Below the pieces are notes generated by a model that was not told the origin of the DNA, made no database searches, and saw only the letters and a program-made list of their open reading frames with translations. Made by a program: the position numbers and the translations under genes. This document shows positions 1 through 8,842 of a stretch of 64,000 nt of DNA, one piece after another (position 1 is the first letter of the stretch; every line of letters starts with the position of its first letter). Source of the stretch: Actinosynnema sp. ALI-1.44 (GTDB lineage Bacteria; Actinomycetota; Actinomycetes; Mycobacteriales; Pseudonocardiaceae); NCBI RefSeq assembly GCF_001984155.1, contig NZ_MTQO01000045.1, positions 372,001 to 436,000 of the forward strand, given 5' to 3'.

Positions 1-2
1 GT

Positions 3-1046
3 CTCGCGCCGGGCGCGTTCGGCGCGATGATCCTGGCCGACCTCGGCGCGGACGTGCTGCGGATCGACCGGCGCAGCCGGGCGCGCGGGCTGGACCTGCC
101 CGTCGGTGTGCTCGACCGGGGCCGCAGCACGATCGCGCTGGACCTCAAGGACCCCGGGGACCTGGCCACGGTGACGCGGATCGTGGAGTCGGCCGACGTG
201 TTCGTCGAGGGGTTCCGGCCCGGCGTCGCCGAGCGGCTCGGGGTCGGCCCGGACGACCTGCTCGAGCGCAACCCCCGGCTGGTGTACGCCAGGATGACCG
301 GGTGGGGGCAGGACGGTCCGCTGGCGCCGCGAGCCGGCCACGACATCAACTACCTGGCGATCTCCGGTGCGCTCGACCCGATCGGCCCGGCCGGGCACCG
401 GCCCGTGCCGCCGCTGAACCTGGTCGGCGACTTCGGCGGCGGCGGAATGCTGCTGGCGCTCGGCGTGCTGGCCGCGCTGCTGGAACGCCAGTCCTCCGGC
501 CAGGGCCAGGTCGTGGACGCCGCGATGGTCGACGGTTCGTCACTGCTGATGACGTTCATCCACGGCATGCGCGACACGGGTCTCTGGCCGAACCCGCGCG
601 GCGGGAACCTCTTCGACTCCGGTGCGCCCTTCTACGACACGTACGAATGCGCCGACGGCCGGTTCGTCGCAGTCGGCGCGGTCGAGACGGAGTTCTACGA
701 CCAACTGGTGTCCACATTGGGCATCGAGGACGCGCCACACCAGTACGACTTCGGCCAATGGCCGCGGCTGCGGGAACAGTTGGCAGCCGCGTTCAAACAG
801 CGCACCATGCACGAGTGGGCCGAGGTCTTCGCGGACGTCGACGCCTGCGTCGCGCCGGTGCTCACCCCGCAGGAAGCGCCGGACCACCCGCACAACACGG
901 CCCGCGCGGCGTTCGTCGACGTCGGTGACACCCGGCAACCCGCTCCCGCCCCCAGGTTCAGCCGCACACCAGCCGACCCGCCACGGCCGTTGAACACCGT
1001 GGACGCCAGGGCGATGCTGGACAGCTGGGCCGTCGACCACGTCTAG
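3..1046 (+). CDS. alpha-methylacyl-CoA racemase / CaiB-BaiF CoA-transferase family, 5' truncated by window
   Basis: The reading frame is open to the first base of the window. Its first codons read LAPGAFGAMILADLGADV, the usual N-terminal segment of the CaiB/BaiF fold, so only a few residues are missing. The residues that mark racemases of this family can be matched: His in GHDINY, Asp in DAAMVDG and Glu in VETEFYD. That favours 2-methylacyl-CoA epimerisation in branched-chain or sterol side-chain beta-oxidation over CoA transfer. The neighbouring operon on the opposite strand (MaoC, thiolase, SDR) fits the same acyl-CoA theme. It converges on the AraC gene, with a short repeat between. The substrate cannot be read from sequence. 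Confidence 0.88.
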   Translation, partial: LAPGAFGAMILADLGADVLRIDRRSRARGLDLPVGVLDRGRSTIALDLKDPGDLATVTRIVESADVFVEGFRPGVAERLGVGPDDLLERNPRLVYARMTGWGQDGPLAPRAGHDINYLAISGALDPIGPAGHRPVPPLNLVGDFGGGGMLLALGVLAALLERQSSGQGQVVDAAMVDGSSLLMTFIHGMRDTGLWPNPRGGNLFDSGAPFYDTYECADGRFVAVGAVETEFYDQLVSTLGIEDAPHQYDFGQWPRLREQLAAAFKQRTMHEWAEVFADVDACVAPVLTPQEAPDHPHNTARAAFVDVGDTRQPAPAPRFSRTPADPPRPLNTVDARAMLDSWAVDHV

Positions 1047-1062
1047 CCACCTTGCCGCACCC

Positions 1063-1111
1063 GTGCAACGAAGGCCACATTCGTAGCCGGTGGTGCAACA
1101 AAGGCCACATT
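1063..1111. repeat. two 19-bp direct repeats between convergent genes
   Basis: The sequence GTGCAACGAAGGCCACATT at 1063-1081 recurs at 1093-1111 with one change (G to A), with 30 bp between starts. It lies in the 78-bp gap between the stops of the racemase and AraC genes. No function is evident. It could be a short interspersed repeat of this lineage. Confidence 0.6.
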
Positions 1112-1124
1112 GGTTGCACGCGTG

Positions 1125-2129
1125 TCAGTGTTCGTCGGGCCGGTACGCACCGGGTGGGCTGCCGGTCCACCGCCGGAAAGCCCGCCGGAACGCGCTGGCC
1201 TCCGAGAACCCGAGCCGCACGGCCAGGTCGTCGACCGATTCGTCGCCGCGAACGAGGCTGGCGATCGCGGCGTCCCGCAGGATCTCCTCCTTGATCCCGC
1301 TGACCGACGTCTTCTCGTCCCGCAGCAGCCGCCGCAGGTGCTGCACGCTGACCGCCAGCCGGTCGGCGATCTCCTCGGCCGTCGGCCACGTCCCGCGCAG
1401 CCCGCGCTCCAAGATCCTGCGGACCCGGTCGGCGGTCGTGCTGCCGTAGTCGCGCCGGGCGTACCAGACGCCCGGCTGGTCGCTGAGGTAGTCGGCCAGG
1501 TCGTTCTCGTCACGCACGACCGGCGCGCCGAGCAACGCGGAGTCGAACTCCAGCGCGACCATGCCGTCCGGGCCGTCGAACACGGGCATCCGGCCGTACA
1601 TCGCGTGGTAGTCGGCGGCGTACGGCGGCACGGCATACGGCAGCTGCACACACCGCAGTGCGATCCGGCGTCCGATCAGCCAGCTCGTCCACCTGTGCAC
1701 CAGTGCGACGAGCAGTTCGGTGCCGAGGTGCTCCGGATCGTCCAGCTTGCTGACGTCCAACTCGACCCGCGTGGTCGATTCGCCGAACCGCGCCCTGATC
1801 CTGGGCACACCGGTCAGCACGCGGCTGGCCCCGCAGGTCCGGATGATGACCGTGCGCAGGTCCGGCGCGTGGATGATCGACAGGGTGACGAACTTGAGCG
1901 TGCCGAGCGGGATCGGCGGACCGATCCCGAACAGCTCGTCGTCGGTCAGCTTCCACAGGTCCTGGGTGACCTTGGCCATCTGCTCGACGGTGACGCGCGT
2001 CTTCGGCCGGTAGGCGATGTCGCCGGGGATGCCCGCCGCGCGCAGCAGCGGCGTGATGTCCACACCACGCCGCTGTGCCTGCTTGAGCAGCCGATGCACG
2101 ACATGGATCGGCACCGTCTGCGTGGACAT
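1125..2129 (-). CDS. AraC-family transcriptional regulator
   Basis: 334 aa starting MSTQTVPIHV. The N-terminal ~190 residues look like the arabinose-binding-type domain found in OruR/ArgR-like AraC proteins. The C terminus (about 235-330) carries the double helix-turn-helix, with an EEIADRLAVSVQHLRRLL first helix pair and a DLAVRLGFSEASAFRRAF second pair ending in the typical W-TG-PP-YR. The ATG at 2129 is preferred because the open frame upstream runs into the SDR coding region. The gene begins 7 bp after the SDR stop, so it is probably the last gene of the acyl-CoA operon and a local regulator of it. The inducer is unknown. Confidence 0.9.
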   Translation of the reverse strand: MSTQTVPIHVVHRLLKQAQRRGVDITPLLRAAGIPGDIAYRPKTRVTVEQMAKVTQDLWKLTDDELFGIGPPIPLGTLKFVTLSIIHAPDLRTVIIRTCGASRVLTGVPRIRARFGESTTRVELDVSKLDDPEHLGTELLVALVHRWTSWLIGRRIALRCVQLPYAVPPYAADYHAMYGRMPVFDGPDGMVALEFDSALLGAPVVRDENDLADYLSDQPGVWYARRDYGSTTADRVRRILERGLRGTWPTAEEIADRLAVSVQHLRRLLRDEKTSVSGIKEEILRDAAIASLVRGDESVDDLAVRLGFSEASAFRRAFRRWTGSPPGAYRPDEH

Positions 2130-2136
2130 GCGAACA

Positions 2137-2973
2137 CTATGCCCAAACAGCGAGCTTCTCGCCCAGTTCCGCGGCGTCCCACGGCCCGTCGCTCTCCACG
2201 TTGCCGACCGTCCGCCAGCCTTCCAGCAGTGAGATCGCGCCGCCCTGCACCGTGAAGACCTTGCCGGTGAAGGGGCATTTCTCACTCGCCAGGTACGCCA
2301 CGACCGGTGCGATGTTGGCCGGGTCGAACGCGTCGAACTCGCCATCGGGCACTTCGGCCGCGAACATCGCACCCATCCCGGGGGTGGCGAGGGTGAGCCG
2401 GGTCCGGGCGATCGGCGCGATCGCGTTCACGCGCACCCCGTACCGCTCCATTTCCATGGCCGCGACCAGCGTCATCGCCGCGATGCCCGCTTTCGCGGCG
2501 CCGTACACGGTCTGACCGGGGTTGGGCATCGTGGTGCCGGAGATGGACGACGTGTTGATGATCGCGCCGTTGGGCTGCCTGCCCGCCTTCGACTCCGCCT
2601 TCCAGTACGCGGCCGCGTGGTGCATCACGGCGAAATGCCCCTTCAGGTGCACCGCGATCACCGCGTCGAACTGGCTCTCCTCAGTGGAGGCGAGGAACGA
2701 GTCACGCAGGATGCCCGCGTTGTTGACCACGACGTCCAACCGGCCGAACGAGTCGACCGCCTGCTGGACGAGGGTTTTCGCGTTGTCCCAGTCGGCGATG
2801 CTGCCCGTGTGGGCGACCCCGCCGCATGCTTCGACGACCTCGGCCAGCGGCTCGGCCTCCACGTCGTTCACCACGACGCGTGCGCCTTGCTCGGCCAGCA
2901 GCAACGCGTGCTCACGGCCGATGCCGTGGGCCGCGCCGGTCACGATCGCGACGCGTCCGTCCAGGAGTCCCAT
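2137..2973 (-). CDS. short-chain dehydrogenase/reductase (3-hydroxyacyl-CoA dehydrogenase-like SDR)
   Basis: 278 aa, classical SDR. The nucleotide-binding motif TGAAHGIG is at residues 12-19, followed by NNAG and the catalytic Ser...Tyr-x-x-x-Lys (TSSISG, then VYGAAKAG). The N terminus and the long C-terminal section resemble the dehydrogenase unit of multifunctional enzyme type 2, which oxidises 3-hydroxyacyl-CoA. Together with the MaoC hydratase and the SCP2 thiolase upstream this would complete a beta-oxidation turn; that role is inferred from context. The ATG at 2973 shares an ATGA overlap with the SRPBCC stop, implying translational coupling. Cofactor preference is not assigned. Confidence 0.9.
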   Translation of the reverse strand: MGLLDGRVAIVTGAAHGIGREHALLLAEQGARVVVNDVEAEPLAEVVEACGGVAHTGSIADWDNAKTLVQQAVDSFGRLDVVVNNAGILRDSFLASTEESQFDAVIAVHLKGHFAVMHHAAAYWKAESKAGRQPNGAIINTSSISGTTMPNPGQTVYGAAKAGIAAMTLVAAMEMERYGVRVNAIAPIARTRLTLATPGMGAMFAAEVPDGEFDAFDPANIAPVVAYLASEKCPFTGKVFTVQGGAISLLEGWRTVGNVESDGPWDAAELGEKLAVWA

Positions 2974-3404
2974 CACGCCACCTGCTCCGCGAGGTTGGCC
3001 AACGAGGTGTCCAGCTCCTGCTTCGAAGCGCGCTCGATCGCTCCCGCGATCGCTCCGACGATCATCTGCCCGCCGAACGACGAGGTCACGACCAGCTTCG
3101 ATCCGTCGCCGTGCGACGAGACGGCCAGCGAGATGGACACCTCCACCCCGGCCATGCCCTTGCCGCTGATCGCCAGCTTGTTCGGCACGTCCCACTCGTC
3201 CACGGTCCACTCGATGGTGTTGGGCATGTTCAGCACGCTGGCCACGCCCGTGACCTTCGTCCCGAGGCCGATCTCGGCAGGCAAGTCGCTCTTCCACTTC
3301 TGGTGGATGGTGAGCCAGTCCTCCCAGCGGGCCAGGTCCGACACCGCGGCCCAGATCTTCTCGGCACTCGCGGGCAGGTCGGTGGTCTTCTCGATGGTGA
3401 TCAC
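2973..3404 (-). CDS. SRPBCC-family (polyketide cyclase/START-like) protein
   Basis: 143 aa from a GTG start ([13 protein letters not shown]), which overlaps the thiolase stop as GTGA. The pattern of an N-terminal strand, the ADKIW-like segment ([17 protein letters not shown]), a long run of beta strands and a C-terminal amphipathic helix is that of the SRPBCC helix-grip fold, which binds hydrophobic ligands. Small SRPBCC proteins are common in actinobacterial lipid-degradation operons. Here it could bind an acyl or steroid intermediate. No catalytic residues can be named, and a purely binding role is equally possible. Confidence 0.82.
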   Translation of the reverse strand: MITIEKTTDLPASAEKIWAAVSDLARWEDWLTIHQKWKSDLPAEIGLGTKVTGVASVLNMPNTIEWTVDEWDVPNKLAISGKGMAGVEVSISLAVSSHGDGSKLVVTSSFGGQMIVGAIAGAIERASKQELDTSLANLAEQVA

Positions 3405-4582
3405 GCGGCGGCTCCCCGGTAGGCGGTGACGACGGCGGCGCCGCCGAGTCCGATGTTGTGCGAGAGTGCGACCTTGACGCCCGGCACCTGGCGGGCGTCC
3501 GCGGTTCCCCTGATCTGCCAGGTCATCTCGGCGCACTGGGCGAGGCCGGTCGCGCCGAGCGGGTGCCCCTTGGAGATCAGGCCGCCGGACGGGTTGACCA
3601 CCCACTTGCCGCCGTACGTGGTGTCGCCGTCGTCGACGAGCTTCCCGCCGTCACCGGGGCCGCACAGGCCGAGAGCCTCGTAGGTGAGCAGTTCGTTGAC
3701 CGAGAAGCAGTCGTGCAACTCGATCACGCCGATGTCCTCGGGGCCGATCCCGGCCTGCTCGTAGACGTCCAGCGCGGCGGCCCTGGTCATGTGCAGGCCG
3801 ACGATGCCCGCGGCGGTGCCGTCGAAGGTGTTCTCCAGGTCGGTGACCATCGACTGGCCGATGATCTCCACGGCCTGCCCGGCGAGCCCGTGCTTGTCCA
3901 CAAAGGATTCGCTGGCGACGACGGCCGCGGCCGAGCCGTCCGAGGTCGGCGAGCACTGCAACCTGGTCAACGGGTCGACGATCGGCTTGGCCCCGAGGAT
4001 GTCGTCGAGCGTGTACTCGTCCTGGAACTGCGCGTACGGGTTGTTGACCGAGTGCTTGTGGTTCTTCAGGCCGATCTTGGCGAACTGCTCCGCGGTCGTG
4101 CCGTACTTCGCCATGTGTTCACGCCCGGCGGCGGCGAACATCCACGGCGCGACCGGCATCTGGAACTCGTGCAACCGGGCCAGGCGCTCGATGTGCCGCA
4201 GCAGCGGCTGTTCCCTGTCGGTGTACCCGGCCTCGAGCGACCCGGACTTCATCTTCTCGAAGCCCAACGCCAGCGCGCAGTCCGCGAGGCCGCCGCGCAC
4301 GGCACGGGCCGCGAGGTACAACGCGGTGGACGCGGTCGAGCAGTTGTTGTTGACGTTGACCACCGGGATCCCGGTCATGCCCAGTTCGTAGACCGCGCGC
4401 TGGCCGGACGTCGAATCGCCGTAGCAGAAGCCGACGTACGCCTCCCGCACCTTGTCGTAGGCGATCCCGGCGTCCTCGAGCGCTTTGGTGCCCGCCTCCT
4501 TGGCCATGGCCGGGTAGTCCCGGTCCCCGCCGGGCTTCTCGAACTTGGTCATCCCGACGCCGACCACGTAGACCTTGTTCAC
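3401..4582 (-). CDS. SCP2-type thiolase (acetyl-CoA acetyltransferase-like)
   Basis: 393 aa. The start is the GTG at 4582, which gives [13 protein letters not shown] and a 4-bp GTGA overlap with the MaoC stop; the longer frame upstream lies inside MaoC. The nucleophilic Cys81 lies in NNNCSTAS. The family signatures HDCFSVNE and [10 protein letters not shown] are present, giving the Cys-His-His/Asn arrangement of SCP-x thiolases. It would cleave 3-ketoacyl-CoA, probably a branched or steroid side-chain substrate as for other members of this subfamily. Its place between a hydratase and an SDR supports a degradative role. Confidence 0.92.
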   Translation of the reverse strand: MNKVYVVGVGMTKFEKPGGDRDYPAMAKEAGTKALEDAGIAYDKVREAYVGFCYGDSTSGQRAVYELGMTGIPVVNVNNNCSTASTALYLAARAVRGGLADCALALGFEKMKSGSLEAGYTDREQPLLRHIERLARLHEFQMPVAPWMFAAAGREHMAKYGTTAEQFAKIGLKNHKHSVNNPYAQFQDEYTLDDILGAKPIVDPLTRLQCSPTSDGSAAAVVASESFVDKHGLAGQAVEIIGQSMVTDLENTFDGTAAGIVGLHMTRAAALDVYEQAGIGPEDIGVIELHDCFSVNELLTYEALGLCGPGDGGKLVDDGDTTYGGKWVVNPSGGLISKGHPLGATGLAQCAEMTWQIRGTADARQVPGVKVALSHNIGLGGAAVVTAYRGAAA

Positions 4583-5406
4583 GATGTGGCTCCCGCGTAC
4601 CGGGCCAGGCCGTCCTTGATCACTGTTGTCCCCTCGTCGGTGACGGTTTCGAAGGTGTACCCGCCGTCCGTGCGCCAGCCGGACGTGGTGATCGTGTTGC
4701 GCGGCAACGCCGGTGCGCTGAACCGCACCGCCAGGCGCGCCAGCTTGTCCGGCTCCGGCAGCGCGTGGGAGACGAACGCCATCGTGCACAGCCCGTGCAC
4801 GATGATCCCCGGCAACCCCACCGACCTGGCGAAGTCGTCGTCGAGGTGGATGGGCATCGGATCGCCTGCCGCGTCGGCGTACCGGAAGGTCTGGTCGTCG
4901 TCGTACTTCTGGTCCACGACCAGGTCCGGCGCACGCCCGCGCAGGCTCTCGTCGAAGACGTGGCCGGGAGCGGGCTCACCGAGCGCGTCGCCGAACTGCC
5001 CGCCGCGGAAGAAACCGACGAAGAACTGCTCGTTGACCAGGCCGTCGTCGGCGTCACGCGTTTCGAGCTTGGTGGTCACCACGACACCGGAGGACTTGCC
5101 GTGGACGCCGGTCACCTTGGCCCGGCAGGTGAGCACGTCACCGGGCACGATCGGCCGGTGGAAGTGGAAATCGTGCTCGCCGTGCAGGATTCGCACCATC
5201 AGCTCGTCCGGCACGGCCGACAGCGTGACGTCGGCCATCGTGCGGAACGCGGGCACGACCGCGTACACCGGTGGCGCCTGGCTCCCCGAGAGGTGCACGT
5301 CGACCGGGTCGTTGGTCGCCTTGGCGTACGCGACGACGTGGTCCCGGGTGACCGGGAACTCGACAGGTTCGCCCCACACGCCGATCACTTCGCGGTGAAA
5401 GCCCAT
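4579..5406 (-). CDS. MaoC-family enoyl-CoA hydratase, double hot-dog
   Basis: 275 aa, long enough for two tandem hot-dog folds, as in eukaryotic-type hydratase 2. The C-terminal half carries the R-hydratase motif as [16 protein letters not shown], with Asp and His expected to activate water. The N-terminal half (residues 1-140) is the degenerate fold that accommodates long acyl chains in this family. It is the first gene of a four-gene overlapping set (MaoC, thiolase, SRPBCC, SDR), so a promoter is expected just upstream in the 75 bp before 5482. The likely reaction is hydration of trans-2-enoyl-CoA. Confidence 0.9.
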   Translation of the reverse strand: MGFHREVIGVWGEPVEFPVTRDHVVAYAKATNDPVDVHLSGSQAPPVYAVVPAFRTMADVTLSAVPDELMVRILHGEHDFHFHRPIVPGDVLTCRAKVTGVHGKSSGVVVTTKLETRDADDGLVNEQFFVGFFRGGQFGDALGEPAPGHVFDESLRGRAPDLVVDQKYDDDQTFRYADAAGDPMPIHLDDDFARSVGLPGIIVHGLCTMAFVSHALPEPDKLARLAVRFSAPALPRNTITTSGWRTDGGYTFETVTDEGTTVIKDGLARYAGATS

Positions 5407-5481
5407 GTCACCCAGGCTATGAACTCCCGGAGCCGAAGCGAATGACCGCGCCTCGCGCAGTTCGTGACCGCGACGCGCACG

Positions 5482-6684
5482 TCAGCGCCTACGGCGGCGC
5501 CTTCCCTGCTTGCGGGCATGCGAGTGCTCCACCCACGGCTGTTCGACTTCCTCGTCGGTCGGCGCGGGGAAAGCCTCGATGTAGTCCTGTCCGAGCCAGA
5601 ATTCCACGTACCGCTCGCGCAACACCCGCATCACGAAGAAGGCACCGACACCGAACGCGATCGTTCCCAGGAAGGCGAGAATTCTCGGTCGATAGACGAA
5701 GGGCCCGGTATCGATACCGAAAATCCAGGCAACGAGGTACCAGACCGGCGAAACGAACGCTTCGACGCACACCAGCGCGGCGAACGCGAGTCCCCACGGC
5801 CGGTAGCTTCCGCGGCGGCGCGCCGTGCTCCCTCGTAGATCGGCCGAAGCCTCCCACCGCCGCTCGGTCACCCGCTCGCGGTAGCGCGGCACATCTCGCG
5901 AACGAGTCTCGATCGCCAACACGATCTTCTCGGCGTCACGCTCCCTGACCGGCAGGAGCAGGTCCCTGGCCGTCCCGACGACCCGCACAGCGGGACCTTG
6001 CCGGACCGTGTACTCGATCACCCGCGGTTGCACAGATCCTGAGTACACACGCACTTGCCAAGCAGTGTCCTGCTCCACCTGTTCCACTGCGACCGACTGC
6101 AAGGTGTGCCACGGCACCGTCACTCGATCACGTGAGCGCCGCCACCGTGACGACATGCTGTCGACCGCGAGCCGATCGCCGCGTACGCACACCCTCGCCT
6201 TCCAGCCGCGTGTGCCGAACAGAACGTCCAGCTTCGACGCGATCAGCCCAGGCGTGACCGGAGTCGTCAAAACCCAGCTCAGCACCTGGTTCAGGACCCA
6301 GACGACCCCGACCATCACGACGGTCACCGCGATGATGGCCCACTCGCGCCCGGACCCGCGGTACTTCGTCGCGGTGTAGACACAAGCAGCGAGTAGTGCC
6401 AAGAAGCCGCATCCGGCGAGCCACCATCCGAGCACCGGCCAGGCGCTCGTGCGGTGCCAGATCAGCGCGATCGCGGGTATCAGGAAGCAGAAGACGCCCG
6501 CGCCACCGAAGAAGTAATACGCATTGTCGGCGAGTGCCGCAGTGTAATCCCCACCGGCGATGTGCTTGTCCCACGCTCGCTCGACAACTAGTGCGCTGAT
6601 CGGAGCCGCTGCGATGACGACGAGCATCACCAGTCCGGCCGCCCGGTGCAATGCAGCGGTCACAGCTCCCCTTCGGCCCGCCAT
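5482..6684 (-). CDS. multi-pass membrane protein of unknown function, in the T7SS-like operon
   Basis: 400 aa. Four hydrophobic helices lie in the first ~140 residues (around 17-38, 56-78, 82-104, 112-138). Then comes a ~170-residue soluble, strand-rich section, two further helices (about 312-333 and 347-368) and a very basic C-terminal tail ending in a run of Arg. The soluble part contains YTVRQGPAVRVVG and looks like a small cytoplasmic beta domain, but I do not recognise the family. Its start overlaps the end of the preceding secretion-type gene by 25 bp, so it belongs to that operon. A role as a membrane partner is only suggested by position. Confidence 0.75.
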   Translation of the reverse strand: MAGRRGAVTAALHRAAGLVMLVVIAAAPISALVVERAWDKHIAGGDYTAALADNAYYFFGGAGVFCFLIPAIALIWHRTSAWPVLGWWLAGCGFLALLAACVYTATKYRGSGREWAIIAVTVVMVGVVWVLNQVLSWVLTTPVTPGLIASKLDVLFGTRGWKARVCVRGDRLAVDSMSSRWRRSRDRVTVPWHTLQSVAVEQVEQDTAWQVRVYSGSVQPRVIEYTVRQGPAVRVVGTARDLLLPVRERDAEKIVLAIETRSRDVPRYRERVTERRWEASADLRGSTARRRGSYRPWGLAFAALVCVEAFVSPVWYLVAWIFGIDTGPFVYRPRILAFLGTIAFGVGAFFVMRVLRERYVEFWLGQDYIEAFPAPTDEEVEQPWVEHSHARKQGRRRRRR

Positions 6685-7961
6685 TTCTCGTCGTCCGGCT
6701 CAGACCGTACCGTGCTGTGCGGGCCGTGGACCGGCGGTTGTTCCCCGGCCTTGCGCCGCTCCTCCTCCCAGTGCTCGCGCCATTCCTTGTCCCGCTTGTC
6801 CTGCTTGACCTGACCGTCCTGCTCGCGGTGGGTCTGGTCGCTCGTGGCCTGGGTGACGCCGGTCGCCGCGACCTTCGGCACCTTCGGCAGTGTCACGTCA
6901 CCGCGCTCGAACTCGAACTTGTCCTTGATCCCCGCGAGCTTGGGACTGTCCACACCGCCAAGGCCAGCGTTGTCGATCTTGGTCTTGCTCAGGGACTCGG
7001 CGGCTTCCTTGTGCGCCTGCTTCAGCGCGTCACCCTGCTTGCCAAGGTCCTTGACCTTGTCGAGCTCGTCCGGCTTGAGCTTGCCCGCCGCCGCCTTCTT
7101 CACCGTGTTCAGCGATTTCCTCGCGTGATCCACGGCATCCTTCGTGTAGTCGTCCGCGTTCTTTCCGAGGTTCCGGACGGTACCCTTGATCATCCTGCGT
7201 GATTCCTTGGCGTCGTCGGCCACCTTCTCCAACTGCTTGACCATCTTGGTGACCTTCTTGGCGTTCTTGCCCGCCAGAACGGCGCCGGACGCCACCGTGT
7301 CGGCGATGAACGCGGCCTGCGAGGCACCGAACGTGATCGGGGTCAACGCCGAAGCGGCGGCGAACTTGATGATCACCTTCGAGAGGAAGCTCGAAATCGC
7401 GTCCCGGATGGTGCCGCGGATGACGCCGACCACCGACGCGGCCACCGTCATCGCCTGCGCGGCCGACTGCGCGTGACCGGCTCCCCCGGCGACGACCGCC
7501 GAGAAGTCCTTGACGGCCTTGCGGTAGCCGTCGATGGCCTGGCCGCTCTCGCCACTGAGCGCGCTGAGCGTGGTCGAGTACTTCTCCGACGTCTGCCGCA
7601 GCCGGGTGGAGATGTTCGTCCAGGTCGTGGCCATCGCGGTGACCGCGTCCGGGTCACCCGCGAGATGGTCGAGCGGCTCCTTGAGGAAGCCGATGTGCTC
7701 GATCAGCCAGTTGATCACCCCGGACAGGATGCTGCCGATCGGGTCCATCACCACACCGAGCAGGTCGAGACCGACGCCGACCATGTCACCGGCCAACGCG
7801 CCCCAATTGCCGTTGAAACCGTCGTAGATCGCGTTCGCCGCACTGCCGAAGATGCCGGACGAGTCCCATGCCTGCGTCGGGCTGTCGAAGTTGGCGGGCT
7901 TCGCCAGATTCGACCACGCGAACTCCTCGGTGGCCTTCAGCGGGCTTTCCGGTTGCGTCAC
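6660..7961 (-). CDS. large WXG100/PPE-like type VII secretion substrate candidate
   Basis: 433 aa from the GTG at 7961, which makes a GTGA overlap with the EspC-like gene. The first ~130 residues are hydrophobic and glycine-rich. Residues ~130-190 form the alpha-helical hairpin-like stretch with regularly spaced aromatic and Ala residues typical of WXG100-related folds (TTWTNISTRLRQTSEKY). Then come a hydrophobic helix pair and a highly charged Lys/Asp/Glu-rich C-terminal half without Cys. The order YbaB-like, EspC-like, large WXG-like protein is common in Pseudonocardiaceae loci connected with ESX secretion. No toxin motif is visible, so the activity of the C-terminal half is unassigned. Confidence 0.75.
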   Translation of the reverse strand: MTQPESPLKATEEFAWSNLAKPANFDSPTQAWDSSGIFGSAANAIYDGFNGNWGALAGDMVGVGLDLLGVVMDPIGSILSGVINWLIEHIGFLKEPLDHLAGDPDAVTAMATTWTNISTRLRQTSEKYSTTLSALSGESGQAIDGYRKAVKDFSAVVAGGAGHAQSAAQAMTVAASVVGVIRGTIRDAISSFLSKVIIKFAAASALTPITFGASQAAFIADTVASGAVLAGKNAKKVTKMVKQLEKVADDAKESRRMIKGTVRNLGKNADDYTKDAVDHARKSLNTVKKAAAGKLKPDELDKVKDLGKQGDALKQAHKEAAESLSKTKIDNAGLGGVDSPKLAGIKDKFEFERGDVTLPKVPKVAATGVTQATSDQTHREQDGQVKQDKRDKEWREHWEEERRKAGEQPPVHGPHSTVRSEPDDEKWRAEGEL

Positions 7962-8290
7962 GGCTTCTTCCCGCCCATCCCCTCGGCAAGCTGGTGGAAA
8001 GCTTGTTTGAGCGCGGCGTCGTTGTCGTTGTACGCCTGGCGCATGAGCCCGAACTTGGCGACCACGTCGTCGCCCGCCTCCTTGACCTTGCCGAGGTAGT
8101 TCTCGGCCTCGCTGGTCCACTCGCTGAGGATCGCGGCGGCGAGGAACTGGCCGAGCACCCCGAAGGCATCCGTGTTGCCGACGTAGTCCGACGCGGCGTC
8201 CGAAGCCGCAGGCAGGCTCCCCACGAGGGCCTTGAGCTCGCGTTCGTGGGCTTCGAGGACCTTGAGGTCCACTGAGTACCCGCTCGGCAT
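7958..8290 (-). CDS. EspC-like (ESX secretion-associated) small helical protein
   Basis: 110 aa beginning MPSGYSVDLKVLEAHEREL. The pattern of a GY-VD start, a long helix, the DAFGVLGQFLA turn and a second long helix matches the T7SS_ESX_EspC family of WXG100-like secreted proteins. The ATG at 8290 overlaps the upstream stop as ATGA. A GTG one codon earlier is possible but would break the coupling pattern. The expected partner for a heterodimer or co-secretion is the 433-aa protein encoded next, with which it shares a 4-bp overlap. No ESX ATPase or core gene lies in this window, so secretion would rely on machinery elsewhere. Confidence 0.83.
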   Translation of the reverse strand: MPSGYSVDLKVLEAHERELKALVGSLPAASDAASDYVGNTDAFGVLGQFLAAAILSEWTSEAENYLGKVKEAGDDVVAKFGLMRQAYNDNDAALKQAFHQLAEGMGGKKP

Positions 8291-8811
8291 CACCGATCAC
8301 CGTCCCGCTTGAGGAAGTCCTGCTGGTCGAAGTCCGTGTCGTCGTCGGAGGTCGGACGCGCGGGGCGGCGCGGTGGTTCCGGCTGGGTGGGCGGCTGGTC
8401 CTGGTCGTCCTCGTTGAGCACGGCCAGGCGGGACGTTTCCTGCTCCGGTTCCGGTTCGTCCGGAACGTCGATGTCCGGGATCTGCTCCCGCACGAAACGC
8501 ATCGCGTCGCTGTCGTCGCCGACCACCGGCGCCATGATCACCGCGATCTGGCTGACGGCCTGCGCCTGCGCGCGCTTCGCGGTGGTCATGACCAGCGCGG
8601 CCAGGCGGTCCTTCGGCATCTCGTCGGCGCGCGCGCCGAACGTGAGGTCGAGCAGGGCACCGCTCGCGCCGACGGTGACCTTGACCGCGCCGTCCTGGCT
8701 CGTCGCCGTGCCCGTCAGCTCCTGGATCCGGGCCTTCGCCTCCTCGGCGCGGTCCAGCAACGCCGCCGTGCGCTGCTCGTACTCAGCGATCGTCTGGTGT
8801 GGATCAGTCAT
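8290..8811 (-). CDS. YbaB/EbfC-family (EspL-like) protein with acidic tail
   Basis: 173 aa starting MTDPHQTIAEYEQRT. Residues ~1-100 give the YbaB fold: a helix, then the GAVKVTVGASGALLDLTFG beta segment, then a long helix. The last ~65 residues are acidic and proline-rich (EPEPEQE, DDDTDFDQQDF). YbaB-type proteins next to EspC genes are known in mycobacterial ESX-1 (EspL), where they act as cytosolic partners of secreted proteins. This is the first gene of the operon. A G-rich Shine-Dalgarno sequence (GGGGGG) lies just upstream of the start. Confidence 0.82.
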   Translation of the reverse strand: MTDPHQTIAEYEQRTAALLDRAEEAKARIQELTGTATSQDGAVKVTVGASGALLDLTFGARADEMPKDRLAALVMTTAKRAQAQAVSQIAVIMAPVVGDDSDAMRFVREQIPDIDVPDEPEPEQETSRLAVLNEDDQDQPPTQPEPPRRPARPTSDDDTDFDQQDFLKRDGDR

Positions 8812-8842
8812 CACGCCCCCCCAACCCGGTTTTCAGGTCACG

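Noticed and set aside
3458-5398. 646-codon plus-strand frame opposite the thiolase and MaoC genes
   Set aside because: Shadow frame; the opposite strand has complete catalytic motifs and coupled start/stop overlaps.
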